NCBI GenBank assembly: GCA_041622675.1
Contig: JBFJYH010000046.1
Span: forward strand, 1-19,753
Reading direction: 5' to 3'
Origin: Reddybacter sp041622675
GTDB lineage: Bacteria > Pseudomonadota > Gammaproteobacteria > Pseudomonadales > Porticoccaceae
DNA length: 19,753 nucleotides
The position numbers were made by a program, and so were the translations under genes. This document shows, piece by piece, positions 7,993 through 16,644 of this stretch. The notes under the pieces were generated by a model. That model worked only from the letters and a program-made list of their open reading frames with translations, searched no databases and was not told where the DNA came from. Within the stretch, counting starts at the first letter, position 1; every line of letters starts with the position of its first letter.

Positions 7993-8180
7993 CTCAAGCA
8001 TAAAGCAATATTATGGTATATCTTAGGTATAGATCCCCATTAAATACTAAACGAGAACGACACTATTTTTAGACTTGTAGAAATGAATTCAGGCAATCCA
8101 TTTCCCTTAAGGAAATTCGTCACTTTAGAACGAATCATATTAATTATGTTCATCATCGCTAACAAGAAGGAACCGATATA
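7993..8180 (+). promoter_or_regulatory. Intergenic region with two inverted repeats before the PhaC-like fusion gene
   Basis: This AT-rich 188-base gap contains two adjacent inverted repeats. ATTTCC (8100-8105) and GGAAAT (8111-8116) form one with a 5-base spacer. ATTCGT (8115-8120) and ACGAAT (8130-8135) form another with a 9-base spacer. They overlap by two bases. They may be operator sites for the following gene. A strong ribosome site AAGAAGGA (8164-8171) precedes its ATG. No convincing -35/-10 pair was identified. Confidence 0.35.
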
Positions 8181-11100
8181 ATGGAAGCAGAGAACATGAA
8201 AAATAAGAATAAAAAACACCTTCCACTTTTAGACACACCATCCCGATTAAGCGCTGCGGTCAAGAATGCGTCCGTTATTGCCCGCTTTGGGAGATTACAG
8301 GCAAGAACAGGCACCGTTTATTATGTTGCCCACGAAAACACTAATTATCGTTTACGCTGCTACGAAATTAAAACCTCCAAATCCAAACGCATCCCCATTG
8401 TTCTTGTACCGCCGTTAATGATTTCTGCAGATGTGTATGATATTTCCCCTGAAAACAGCGCAGTTACCTATTTAACCGAACTGGGTTACTCGGTATGGGT
8501 AGTTGATTTTGGCTCTCCCGAACATCAGGAGGGTGGATTAGAGAGAGATTTTAGTGACCACATTCTTGCCGTGAACGACGCTATCGAGTTCGTGTATAAA
8601 CAAAAACAACTACCGCTTCACCTAGGTGGTTATTCCCAGGGCGGGATCTTTTGCTATCTTGCCGCTGCCTATCGCAACTCGCAGGATATTGCGTCTATAT
8701 TCACTTTTGGCGCACCCGTTAATATTTATAAAAACTTTTTACCGGGCGTTCCAGATGAGGTCACTACTAGAGTTTTTGAAACTGTCGGCAAAGCGATTCC
8801 GAAACGATTGACACCAACGGCCATCCCTGCCTGGGCCACAAAAAATTTGTTTAAACTAATGAGCCCTAGCAAAGAAATAAAGCGCTGGGTTTCTTTTATA
8901 GGTTCTCTACATGATCGGGATGCACTATTGCGAACCGAAGAAGGCAGGAGCTTTCTTGGTGGAGAGGGTTTTGTTGCCTGGCCTGGGCCCGCGTTATACG
9001 AATTTTTACAGCAACTGTTAATGGGCAACCGTCTCGTTTCCGGTGGCTGTATTATTGAAGATCGAGCTATTTCTCTCACAGCAATCACCTGCCCTATCCT
9101 CGTCGTGATAGGCAGTAATGACGAAATTGCACGTGCAGGCTCCGTACGTGGAGTGGCTGAAGCTGTCTCCAATGCTGAATTATTTGAATTATCTGTCAAG
9201 GGCGGCCATATGGGGATTGTCGTCGGTTCTGGCGCGATGAAAAATACCTGGCCCGCTATCGACCAATGGGTGCAGTGGCGTGAAGGAAAAACTGACCAGC
9301 CTGAACCTATTTATACATTGGGTAAACATGTAGAACCTCGAAATCCAGACACCCATAAGAACAATACTCTGCCAGCTACTATGGCTAAAGCTGCGTTCGG
9401 AATTGGCAAAGGTGCATTTTTAACAACGGGAGACCTACTGGGCATTACTAAGGATTCAGTGAAGACAGTGAGTGCCAATATTGGCACTCACCTCTCCCAG
9501 TTTACACGCCTTGAAAAGCTCAATAGTGACAGTAACGTCGGTCTCGCTTTAGCCCTTGAAGAACAGGCTCAGAAAGCCCCAAAAGACACTTTTTTTCTCT
9601 ACGATGGCAGAGCCCACAGCTACGCTGATGCCAGTCAACGCGTTGATAATATAGTTCGCGGCCTAATCTCGATCGGCGTACGGGTCGGAGACCACGTGGG
9701 CATCATTATGCATGCCCGCCCCTCGTCCCTAGCGACACTTATGGCCGTTAACCGACTCGGTGCCGTAGCAGTGCTATTACGCACTACGCGCAATAAAAGC
9801 CAACTTGCCACCGAACTCAAACTGGGAAAAGTTCAATATCTCATTGCAGACCCAGAAAATGCGCCAACAGCTGTCGCCAACTTCCATGGCCAGGTATATG
9901 TTCTCGGTGGCTTTGGTCGCTCAACGAGAGATTTACCTGACAAAGCGATTGACCTTGAGGCAATAAATCCCGACTGTATTACCCTGCCCGATTGGTATCA
10001 GTCCTCACCGGGCAAAGCGAGAGATATCGCCTTTATCTTGTTTTCCAAACGCGATGATGAGACTCACTCCTACAGTATTACCAATCAGCGTTGGGCTTTG
10101 TCAGCTTTAGGTACAGCCTCTTCAGCGGCATTACTAAGATCAGACACAGCTTACTGCTGGATCCCTCTACAAAACCCTACAGGTCTACTCGTTTGCGTTA
10201 GCGCCTCACTGGTCGCCGGCGCTCGTGTTGCTGTAGCCACAAAATTTGATGTGCCAACGTTCTGGAAGGAAGCCCGTGGCTATGGCGCTCGTGTAGTTTT
10301 TTATTCAGGCTATATGCTACGTGATCTGGTCGATGCTCCCATTAACAAGCTCGAAAAGGGCCACTCAATTCGTCTCTTCGCGGGGGTGGGAATGCCCGAG
10401 GCATTGTCAAAAAGAGTAACAACACGCTTCCCCTCAGCCAAAGTAATGGAGGTGTTTGTCGCCAGAGGCAGCAATACTTACCTAGCCAATATATCTGGCC
10501 AAAAGCCCGGGCCTGTTTTTCAAGCCATTCCAGGCTGTAGTGAGGTAGCTCTTGTCTACTGGGACTATGAAAAAAACCGCCCCTTTCTCGATGCTGCCGG
10601 CTACCTATGCCCCGTGCCCGATGGAACGACAGGCATGTTATTAAGTAAAACGGAAAAGGGTACTGAACATCACGGCGAGCAGCTCATCTATAATGTTTTT
10701 GAAAAAGGGGATTGCTGGCAAATTTCTGGCGTCTTATTTCGCGTTGATGAAGACGGCGAGTATCATTTTGTTGACAGGATCAGTAATTTGATACGCACCA
10801 AAGACGACTGGTTACCCACACTCACCATTGAAAATGCTGCTTGGCAGCTTGACTGCGTAAGTGCTGTCGCGGCCTACGGACTGAGTCTTGACGGCAATGA
10901 ATACGAAGTACCCAGTGTGGCCATACAACTAAGGGCTAAAGCCAAATTTAGCGTTCATGAATTCAGTGAAACAGTGGCTAAAGAACTGGACGCTAAAAAC
11001 CGACCCGCCGTGGTACGCATTGTCGACAATTTGCCTATGACACCCGGCCAACAAATAAAAAAATCCATTTTACAAACAGAAAATATCCCTGACGCTGCTT

Positions 11101-11552
11101 TGCAAAGGGGAAAATCTTACTGGTTTAACCCTGAAGCTGAACAATATGAACCTCTCAACAAAACCTCCTTCACAAAACTGAAAAAAGTGTTCCACGGTGA
11201 AGATAAAGAGAGAATAGAAACGACAAAAACCACCACCAAAAAACCTGCCGTCAAACAGACGAAAAAAAGAAAAAGCTCGAGAGCCACAGCTACAACTGCC
11301 AAAAAAACGACATCTAAACCGCTTTCTAAAAGTCCGCCCCACGTGGGCAATGACTCGATAATGGCAGCAAATAGACAGAATACTACGCCTGCTATACCAG
11401 AGCCCATCGACATAACGCAGACAGCGGCTATCAATACAGCCCCCCCATCAGCGAATAATTCTGCGGGATTGGTCAATGGAAAATCTGAGGGCAAGAGCCC
11501 GCAAGTCCCTAAACACTCCGTATCACAGTCCCCCGGGGGTGGTGAGAACTGA
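8181..11552 (+). CDS. PhaC-like alpha/beta-hydrolase fused to an acyl-CoA-synthetase-like domain, with lysine-rich tail
   Basis: This 1123-residue protein has three parts. Residues 40-365 resemble the PHA synthase/alpha-beta-hydrolase fold, with elbow GGYSQGG (149-155), D314 in GSNDE and H343 in GGHMG; the nucleophile is Ser152, where PHA synthases use Cys. Residues 450-990 resemble the ANL adenylation fold, but the glycine-rich P-loop is replaced by FSKRDDETHS (621-630). The A7/A8 regions remain (KGD 842-844; VDRISNLIRTK 864-874). The A10 segment is LPMTPGQQIKKS, with Gln where the catalytic Lys is usual. Residues 1001-1123 are low complexity, first Lys/Thr-rich and then Pro/Asn/Ser-rich. 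The same two-domain plan occurs in some proteins annotated as acyl-CoA synthetases. Adenylation activity is doubtful; ester or thioester chemistry on acyl chains is likely. It is convergent with a phasin gene. Confidence 0.82.
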   Translation: MEAENMKNKNKKHLPLLDTPSRLSAAVKNASVIARFGRLQARTGTVYYVAHENTNYRLRCYEIKTSKSKRIPIVLVPPLMISADVYDISPENSAVTYLTELGYSVWVVDFGSPEHQEGGLERDFSDHILAVNDAIEFVYKQKQLPLHLGGYSQGGIFCYLAAAYRNSQDIASIFTFGAPVNIYKNFLPGVPDEVTTRVFETVGKAIPKRLTPTAIPAWATKNLFKLMSPSKEIKRWVSFIGSLHDRDALLRTEEGRSFLGGEGFVAWPGPALYEFLQQLLMGNRLVSGGCIIEDRAISLTAITCPILVVIGSNDEIARAGSVRGVAEAVSNAELFELSVKGGHMGIVVGSGAMKNTWPAIDQWVQWREGKTDQPEPIYTLGKHVEPRNPDTHKNNTLPATMAKAAFGIGKGAFLTTGDLLGITKDSVKTVSANIGTHLSQFTRLEKLNSDSNVGLALALEEQAQKAPKDTFFLYDGRAHSYADASQRVDNIVRGLISIGVRVGDHVGIIMHARPSSLATLMAVNRLGAVAVLLRTTRNKSQLATELKLGKVQYLIADPENAPTAVANFHGQVYVLGGFGRSTRDLPDKAIDLEAINPDCITLPDWYQSSPGKARDIAFILFSKRDDETHSYSITNQRWALSALGTASSAALLRSDTAYCWIPLQNPTGLLVCVSASLVAGARVAVATKFDVPTFWKEARGYGARVVFYSGYMLRDLVDAPINKLEKGHSIRLFAGVGMPEALSKRVTTRFPSAKVMEVFVARGSNTYLANISGQKPGPVFQAIPGCSEVALVYWDYEKNRPFLDAAGYLCPVPDGTTGMLLSKTEKGTEHHGEQLIYNVFEKGDCWQISGVLFRVDEDGEYHFVDRISNLIRTKDDWLPTLTIENAAWQLDCVSAVAAYGLSLDGNEYEVPSVAIQLRAKAKFSVHEFSETVAKELDAKNRPAVVRIVDNLPMTPGQQIKKSILQTENIPDAALQRGKSYWFNPEAEQYEPLNKTSFTKLKKVFHGEDKERIETTKTTTKKPAVKQTKKRKSSRATATTAKKTTSKPLSKSPPHVGNDSIMAANRQNTTPAIPEPIDITQTAAINTAPPSANNSAGLVNGKSEGKSPQVPKHSVSQSPGGGEN

Positions 11553-11581
11553 TTGTACGAGGTCGATATTACTAGTACGCA

Positions 11582-11618
11582 AAAAAAAAGATCAACGGCA
11601 AACCGTTGATCTTTTTTT
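11582..11618. terminator. Bidirectional intrinsic terminator
   Basis: GATCAACGG (11590-11598) pairs perfectly with CCGTTGATC (11603-11611) around a CAAA loop. A-runs precede the stem and seven T's follow it, so it works as a Rho-independent terminator on both strands. It sits between the convergent stop codons of the large fusion gene and the phasin gene. Confidence 0.95.
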
Positions 11619-11631
11619 GACTTTGAGTAGC

Positions 11632-12330
11632 TTAACTTTTCAAATACTTGTCTAAATCAACGGCTTTATCATCTGTTACCGAGTCTTCCATTTGCAGAGA
11701 AGCTTGTTCAGCCGCCACTGTCTTTGCTACTTCCTTTTTCGCTGCAGCGGGTTTACGAGAGACCGGCTTCTTTGCCACAGGCTTTTTTGTCGCTGTTTTT
11801 TTGGCTGCAGGTTTTTTCGCGCTTGCTTTCTTAGCGGCAGATTTTTTCACAGCAGTTTTTTTTGTCTTCTTTTCAGGTGTCGTATCCACATACTCTTCGA
11901 TAAGCGAGTTTAATTCTTCCACACGCTCAGACAATGATTGCAAGGCATTAATTGCAGGCATTACGCCCATGCGCTTCAAGGCCCTGGCCACACGAGAGTC
12001 AAAAATATCTTCTATCTTTTCAGAGGGGCTGGGAATCTTGTCAAGAAGATTAGATACCTTTTTTATGGCCGATTCACTACTTTCATCAACCATCTGTTTG
12101 TACTTATCTTCAAACTTCTCACCACTTTCAATTAGCTTATTGAACACTTCACTGCTCTCGTCACGGGCTTTTGAAAAAGCACCTAAGCCAGCAAGCCAAA
12201 TATCTCTATTGCGATCCAAAACTTTCTCGGTCAACTCCTGGCTTTTATCAACGGTCTTACCGACAATCTCATCATTCTTATCTAGAATTTTACGTACTTT
12301 TTCGTGGGATAGAGTTTTTGAAGTAGCCAT
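11632..12330 (-). CDS. PhaF-type phasin with lysine-rich histone-like tail
   Basis: Phasins coat polyhydroxyalkanoate granules; PhaF-type members also bind DNA and help share granules between daughter cells. The N-terminal part (about 1-150) is a helical phasin domain with the family hallmark IWLAGLGAFSKA (44-55) and later helices rich in Glu/Lys (VEELNSLIEEYV). Residues 154-203 are tandem KK-A/P repeats (KKSAAKKASAKKPAAKK), like histone H1 and PhaF tails. The end is acidic (DDKAVDLDKYLKS). The start at 12330 is preferred over upstream in-frame codons because AGGAAG lies about 9 bases before it and the product begins MATSKTL. Length is 232 residues. It is convergent with the large fusion and divergent from a TetR gene, as in Pseudomonas pha loci. 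Confidence 0.9.
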   Translation of the reverse strand: MATSKTLSHEKVRKILDKNDEIVGKTVDKSQELTEKVLDRNRDIWLAGLGAFSKARDESSEVFNKLIESGEKFEDKYKQMVDESSESAIKKVSNLLDKIPSPSEKIEDIFDSRVARALKRMGVMPAINALQSLSERVEELNSLIEEYVDTTPEKKTKKTAVKKSAAKKASAKKPAAKKTATKKPVAKKPVSRKPAAAKKEVAKTVAAEQASLQMEDSVTDDKAVDLDKYLKS

Positions 12331-12491
12331 AATATCTTTCTTCCTATGTATTAATTGATTAACATTAGTCAGAATGCACACGCGACACTATACCAATGCT
12401 CCCGCGGTTCTAACCCTGGAAAACAAGATAGCAACTTTATTTAGAGTAAAAAAACTAACTTTGCAGATGCTGCGTTTAACGGAGAGATATT
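12331..12491. promoter_or_regulatory. Divergent promoter region of phasin and TetR genes
   Basis: This 161-base space separates the divergent starts of the phasin and the TetR regulator. It must hold both promoters and is the likeliest operator location. TTAAT-TG-ATTAA (12351-12362) is an inverted repeat close to the phasin start. TTAG (12441-12444) and CTAA (12455-12458) form a weaker one nearer the regulator. No consensus -35/-10 pair stands out. Confidence 0.4.
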
Positions 12492-13133
12492 TTGGCAAGA
12501 GCAGGCACCAAACAGCGAATCTTAGATACTGCCCTGACTCTATTCAATCAAATTGGCACGTCCAATGCCTCGACCAATCACATCGCTTTAGAGCTAGAAA
12601 TCAGTCCTGGCAACCTCTACTACCACTACCCCAACAAAGAGCAACTGATTGAACAACTGTTCTGCAACTACGAGAAGGCTTTACAACCTTTAATACAACA
12701 GCCCTTTACAGAACCCTTAAGCGTCGAGGACATCTGGTTTTTTTTACATCTCAATTTTGAACTGGCACTTGAGTATCTGTTTATTTATCAAGACACCGAC
12801 CACATTACGTCAAAATGCCCGTCCCTCACAAAAAAATTCCAGCAGTTACTTACAGCCCTCTACCAAACCTTGGTTCGATTACTCTCTGCGCTCTCAGAAT
12901 CGGGGGTATTGTTAATCACGGCTTACGATGTCATTAAAGACACTAGCCTGAATATGCTGTTGATATGTACCCAGTGGATACACTTTAAAAAATATTTATC
13001 CGGTATCAATGAGCCCAATATTTCAGGCAATCATTTCAACCAGGGTATTTATCAGGCACTCACTGTTTTGCTACCCTATCTTGACCAGCCACAACAGGAA
13101 CACCTGAAAGCGTTGAGAGAAGCCTACCAATAG
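12492..13133 (+). CDS. TetR-family regulator, PhaD-like
   Basis: This is a 213-residue one-component repressor-type regulator. Residues about 6-57 are the TetR DNA-binding domain: TKQRILDTALTLFNQIG, then the helix-turn-helix ending with the family block ISPGNLYYHYPNKEQLIEQLF. The C-terminal part (about 60-213) is a helical ligand-binding and dimerisation domain without a motif that names the ligand. The start is a TTG at 12492 with GGAG (12481-12484) 7 bases upstream. It is divergent from the phasin gene, the arrangement of TetR-type regulators such as PhaD in Pseudomonas PHA loci. It probably controls the phasin and perhaps itself, with an acyl-CoA or lipid as inducer; this is inferred. Confidence 0.88.
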   Translation: MARAGTKQRILDTALTLFNQIGTSNASTNHIALELEISPGNLYYHYPNKEQLIEQLFCNYEKALQPLIQQPFTEPLSVEDIWFFLHLNFELALEYLFIYQDTDHITSKCPSLTKKFQQLLTALYQTLVRLLSALSESGVLLITAYDVIKDTSLNMLLICTQWIHFKKYLSGINEPNISGNHFNQGIYQALTVLLPYLDQPQQEHLKALREAYQ

Positions 13134-13170
13134 GCTCCCCAATTACAGCTTTGTCACTAAGACCTATGCT

Positions 13171-14094
13171 TTAGCAGTGGCGATTTATAAAAGTTTGCAT
13201 TTTTTGCACCGCTAAATCACTTTCGGGCAGGCCATCCATTATCGGATGTACATGGGTAGTTTTGTACCATTCACACAGCTCACTGGTCCCACCCTGCTGT
13301 CTGACTCGGTCGACGATCCGTACACCGTCATCGCGCAAAATCTCATTACTACTAACGTGAACCTGCAAAGGTGGGAAGCCACTGACGTCGGCATAAACAG
13401 GCGATATCATGGGATCAGTACACAGGTGATCACCAAGTACCATATCTCTTACCAGAGGGACAAGCTGATTACTTAATAGCGGGTCTGCCCTTTCATTGGT
13501 ATACAGTGACGGGCTCCCGAAGGAAAAATCTGAAAGCGGTGATATGGCAATGGCACAAGCCGGATTGGCCAAGTCAGACTGCCCTATACGCAATAGCGTC
13601 GCTAGAGTGAGATAGCCCCCTGCTGAATCACCTGCGACAATAATTGTATCGGGGCTCACGCCCTGCTCTTTTACCAGCCACTCATAAGCGGCAAAACAAT
13701 CGTCATTGGGCGCCGGATAGGGATGTTCGGGGGCCAAACGATAGTCAACTAACAACACCCGTGCATTGACTGCTGGGCCAAAACGCTGTGCCCACTTTTT
13801 GTACATCCCCGGTACATGAATAACCATTCCCCCACCATGTAAATAAAGAATAGTTCGGGTAGCACCCGGAGTATTGTTTATCCACAAATAAGAAGCCTGT
13901 CCATCAATTAAGTCTACCGGTACAGAAGAGTGATGTTTACGTGTCAAAAATTTATCCATCTTGGCCACCCAGAGGCGTAATTTATCAATCGTTGCCTGCT
14001 GTTGGCCCGGCTTACTCCCTCGAGCAGAGCGTTTGACAAAAGGCTTAACGATAACGCGAGAGGTTAAATTTAACAGTTTGACTTGCCAGCTCAT
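13171..14094 (-). CDS. HSL-family (hormone-sensitive-lipase type) esterase
   Basis: This 307-residue alpha/beta hydrolase belongs to bacterial family IV esterases. The oxyanion motif HGGG is at 86-89, DYRLAPEHPYPA at 117-128, and the nucleophile motif GDSAGG at 155-160 (Ser157). The acid is either E251 or D255 in SSNEILRDDG, and the base is probably H281 in TTHVHP. There is no lipoprotein or Sec signal, although the N-terminus (first 20 residues) is moderately hydrophobic and basic. These enzymes cleave short to medium acyl esters. AAAGGA lies 7 bases before the ATG. It is convergent with the TetR gene 37 bases away and close to two other hydrolase folds, so a role in lipid turnover is plausible but unproven. 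Confidence 0.88.
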   Translation of the reverse strand: MSWQVKLLNLTSRVIVKPFVKRSARGSKPGQQQATIDKLRLWVAKMDKFLTRKHHSSVPVDLIDGQASYLWINNTPGATRTILYLHGGGMVIHVPGMYKKWAQRFGPAVNARVLLVDYRLAPEHPYPAPNDDCFAAYEWLVKEQGVSPDTIIVAGDSAGGYLTLATLLRIGQSDLANPACAIAISPLSDFSFGSPSLYTNERADPLLSNQLVPLVRDMVLGDHLCTDPMISPVYADVSGFPPLQVHVSSNEILRDDGVRIVDRVRQQGGTSELCEWYKTTHVHPIMDGLPESDLAVQKMQTFINRHC

Positions 14095-14263
14095 TGATTC
14101 GTCCTTTAGTAGATATCAGTCATACGCCACAGCCTAGCAGACAATACATGAGATAGAAAAGCAGTCAGTCTACGCAAAACAATCCAACCCACGGTCCTCA
14201 TTAGCGCTAAAATACACTGGTCTAGCACCCAACCACGAAGACTGCAATTTCGGCGTACCCAAC

Positions 14264-15166
14264 ATGAGCCCAGCCCCCGAACAATTCGAACTACATGTGT
14301 GTATTACGAATACGAGTGAATCGCCTATAAGCGTGCTAGCAACGGCTAGTCATCTATCAAAACAAAATATTAAACAAGCGATGCAAAATGGCTCCGTGTG
14401 GTTGACTCACAATGGCAATACCCGCCGTTTGCGCCGCGCCAAGCACTCTCTGCAAAGCGGTGACGAACTCCATATCTATTACGATCTCGCCATACAATCA
14501 ACCGTACCACCTATGCCACTGATGATTGCTGATGAAGGCAGTTATAGCGTGTGGTACAAACCCCAGGGAATGTATAGTCAAGGGACAAAATGGGGTGACC
14601 ATTGCACGGTGGGGCGCTGGGTAGAACGCCACCTTGACCGCACCACTTTTACTGTGCACCGGCTCGATAGGGCTGCAACGGGTTTAATTCTTCTCGCCCA
14701 TAAAAAAAGCAGCGCGGCCAAACTTTCCGCTCTTTTTGCCAAGCGAAAAATTAACAAACGCTACAGAGCGAGGGTCCGAGGTCAATTCCCCGCCGAGCGA
14801 CAATTATTTGACCAGGCAATTGAAGGCCGCGAAGCCCGCAGTCATGCCCAGCTCGTCAATTATATGGCCGATCTAAATTGCTCCCTGATAGAGGTTGAAA
14901 TTGAAACTGGACGCAAGCACCAAATACGTCGCCACCTTAGCAACGCAGGTTATCCCATAATTGGTGATCGTCTCTATGGCTCTTCACTAGGAGATTGTAA
15001 CGAAGAGCCATGCACGCCAGAGAAAGAGCATGGCCAGGAGGATCTACAATTACTGGCCTATCAACTGTGCTTTACCGATCCTCTGAGTGGTGTAGAAAAG
15101 AATTATTTCGCACCTCAACAACTTCAGCCTTTACTCACAGCACCGCTGATTAAACAGTCACAGTAG
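14264..15166 (+). CDS. RluA-family pseudouridine synthase
   Basis: This enzyme isomerises uridine to pseudouridine in rRNA or tRNA. Residues about 20-75 form an S4-like RNA-binding domain (SKQNIKQAMQNGSVWLTHNG). The catalytic domain has KPQGMYSQG (99-107), HRLDRAATGLIL (132-143) with catalytic D135, and GRKHQIRRHLSNAGYPIIGD in the C-terminal half; the last is the usual RluA-family block. At 300 residues it is of normal length. The target RNA cannot be told from sequence. The start has no good ribosome site, so the exact N-terminus is less sure. It stands alone: divergent from the HSL esterase, with 345 bases before the next gene. Confidence 0.92.
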   Translation: MSPAPEQFELHVCITNTSESPISVLATASHLSKQNIKQAMQNGSVWLTHNGNTRRLRRAKHSLQSGDELHIYYDLAIQSTVPPMPLMIADEGSYSVWYKPQGMYSQGTKWGDHCTVGRWVERHLDRTTFTVHRLDRAATGLILLAHKKSSAAKLSALFAKRKINKRYRARVRGQFPAERQLFDQAIEGREARSHAQLVNYMADLNCSLIEVEIETGRKHQIRRHLSNAGYPIIGDRLYGSSLGDCNEEPCTPEKEHGQEDLQLLAYQLCFTDPLSGVEKNYFAPQQLQPLLTAPLIKQSQ

Positions 15167-15511
15167 TCATCAACACTGCTGACAAACTGCTCATCGCACG
15201 CCATACTGGGGGAAATAAAAATAAAGGCGTGCCTGCCATGTGTTCATTACACGGTATAACAATCATCCAACTTGCAAGCATTGACCCAAAAGTCCTCTGT
15301 GACATGATACTGAAATGATTCGCATTGACACCACTAGTGGCCACAATGCTTACGCTCATACCCAAATAAATAGCTTATTGGCAAACAATACCCTTGCCGA
15401 CACTACTGAAAGTTAAATTTTTACCGAGAAAAAACACAAAGAAAAAAGCAGAAAACCAAAAAGTAACAATTCCGTTTACTGTTTTTATCTAGACAATGTT
15501 GAGAGATATTT
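15167..15511 (+). promoter_or_regulatory. 345-base non-coding gap before acyl-CoA dehydrogenase genes
   Basis: I see no supported gene here; short frames lack family features or ribosome sites. The second half is strongly A-rich. An imperfect inverted repeat, AGTAAC (15465-15470) with GTTTACT (15475-15481), lies near the downstream start and could be a repressor site. GAGAG (15501-15505) serves as ribosome site for the next gene. The promoter for the dehydrogenase pair must be here. Confidence 0.35.
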
Positions 15512-16642
15512 ATGTCATTTACCTTTAGCAATGAACAGGAAGAATTCCGCTTAATCGTGCGCCGTTTTATGGATGATAAATCGCCACGCACTGAAGTCCG
15601 TAAACTCATGGACAGCGAGCAAGGCTACGATCCCACCGTGTGGCAACAACTCAGTGTAGAACTTGGTCTGCCCGGCATTCATATCCCCGAGGCCTATGGG
15701 GGCCAGGGCTTTGGCTTTGTTGAACTATGCATTGTGCTGGAAGAAATGGGCCGCGCTTTGTTTTGCGCGCCCTATTTTTCCGCCACCGCACTCGCTGCGA
15801 CAACAATTATCCACGCCGGTACTGAGGCGCAAAAGTGCGCATTACTGCCCGGCATTGCCTCGGGCCAAACCCTGGCCACCCTCGCTTTGAGCGAAACAAA
15901 CCAGGACTGGCTACCCGCCAATACAGAGTTAAGCGCCACCCCCGCTGGCGACAACTATTTACTCAATGGTGAAAAAAGTTATGTGGTAGACGGGCATATC
16001 GCCGACCTGCTCATTGTCGTCGCCCGTACACCCGGCAGTACAGGCAATAACGGTTTATCGTTGTTTACCGTGGCCGCCGATGCAACTGGGCTAAACCGTC
16101 GCTTATTAAAAAGCCTCGACCCAACGCGCAAACTCGCCCACCTTACCTTCAAGCAAACACCGGCCACTTTGCTCGGTGAATTAAATACGGCTGGCGATAT
16201 GCTGCCTCCTATTCTCGACCTCGCCGCCGTCGCTCTGGCCAGTGAAATGATCGGTGGTGCACAAATGATGCTGCAATCGGCCCTCGACTACGCCCAATTA
16301 CGCATGCAGTTTGGCCGCTTAATTGGCTCCTTTCAGGCCATTAAACACAAGTGCGCCGATATGCTACTCGACGTCGAATTGGCCAAATCCACGGCCTATT
16401 ATGCAGCGGCAGCTGCTGCTGAAGAAGCCCCCGATTTGCCCGCCGTGGCCTCGTTGGCAAAAGCCTATGCCGCTGACACCTATATGAAATCCGCCGCCGA
16501 GTGCCTGCAAATTCATGGCGGTATTGGCTTCACCTGGGAAAACGACACCCACCTCTATTTCAAACGGGCCAAAAGCTCCGAGGTCTTTCTCGGCGACCCC
16601 AACTATCATCGCGACCAACTGGTCCTGCGCTGGGAGAATTAA
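15512..16642 (+). CDS. Acyl-CoA dehydrogenase-family protein, probable non-catalytic subunit
   Basis: This 376-residue protein has the acyl-CoA dehydrogenase fold: a helical N-terminal domain (PEAYGGQGFGFVELCIVLEE near 59-78), a middle beta domain (LALSETNQD; LNGEKSYVVDG at 151-161), and a C-terminal helical FAD/dimer domain (RMQFGRLIGSFQAIKHK 264-280; QIHGGIGFTWEND 333-345). The usual catalytic Glu is not visible. At the MCAD position the EGT triplet is replaced by LGD (360-362), and the 'ER' helix site reads DLAAVALASEM. It therefore looks like the FAD-holding partner of a heteromeric enzyme, as in steroid side-chain FadE/Scd pairs. The partner gene begins two bases after its stop. Substrate unknown. 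Confidence 0.88.
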   Translation: MSFTFSNEQEEFRLIVRRFMDDKSPRTEVRKLMDSEQGYDPTVWQQLSVELGLPGIHIPEAYGGQGFGFVELCIVLEEMGRALFCAPYFSATALAATTIIHAGTEAQKCALLPGIASGQTLATLALSETNQDWLPANTELSATPAGDNYLLNGEKSYVVDGHIADLLIVVARTPGSTGNNGLSLFTVAADATGLNRRLLKSLDPTRKLAHLTFKQTPATLLGELNTAGDMLPPILDLAAVALASEMIGGAQMMLQSALDYAQLRMQFGRLIGSFQAIKHKCADMLLDVELAKSTAYYAAAAAAEEAPDLPAVASLAKAYAADTYMKSAAECLQIHGGIGFTWENDTHLYFKRAKSSEVFLGDPNYHRDQLVLRWEN

Positions 16643-16644
16643 GC

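Noticed and set aside
8181..9280. Calling the fusion's first domain a true PHA synthase
   Set aside because: The elbow is GYSQGG with Ser, whereas PHA synthases use Cys there, so polymerase activity is not supported.
11190..11330. Lysine-rich tail of the fusion as a frameshift artefact
   Set aside because: The frame runs on without interruption to a stop just before a perfect terminator, and composition changes gradually, so it looks like real coding sequence.
11648..12358. 236-residue open frame on the + strand across the phasin gene
   Set aside because: It is the antisense of the phasin repeats; low-complexity Phe/Ala runs are the mirror of AAK/KKP codons. The phasin has family motifs and a ribosome site.
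16501..16644. N-terminal extension of the second acyl-CoA dehydrogenase from a GTG
   Set aside because: It would overlap the preceding gene by 140 bases; ATG 16645 has a proper ribosome site and family-like length.
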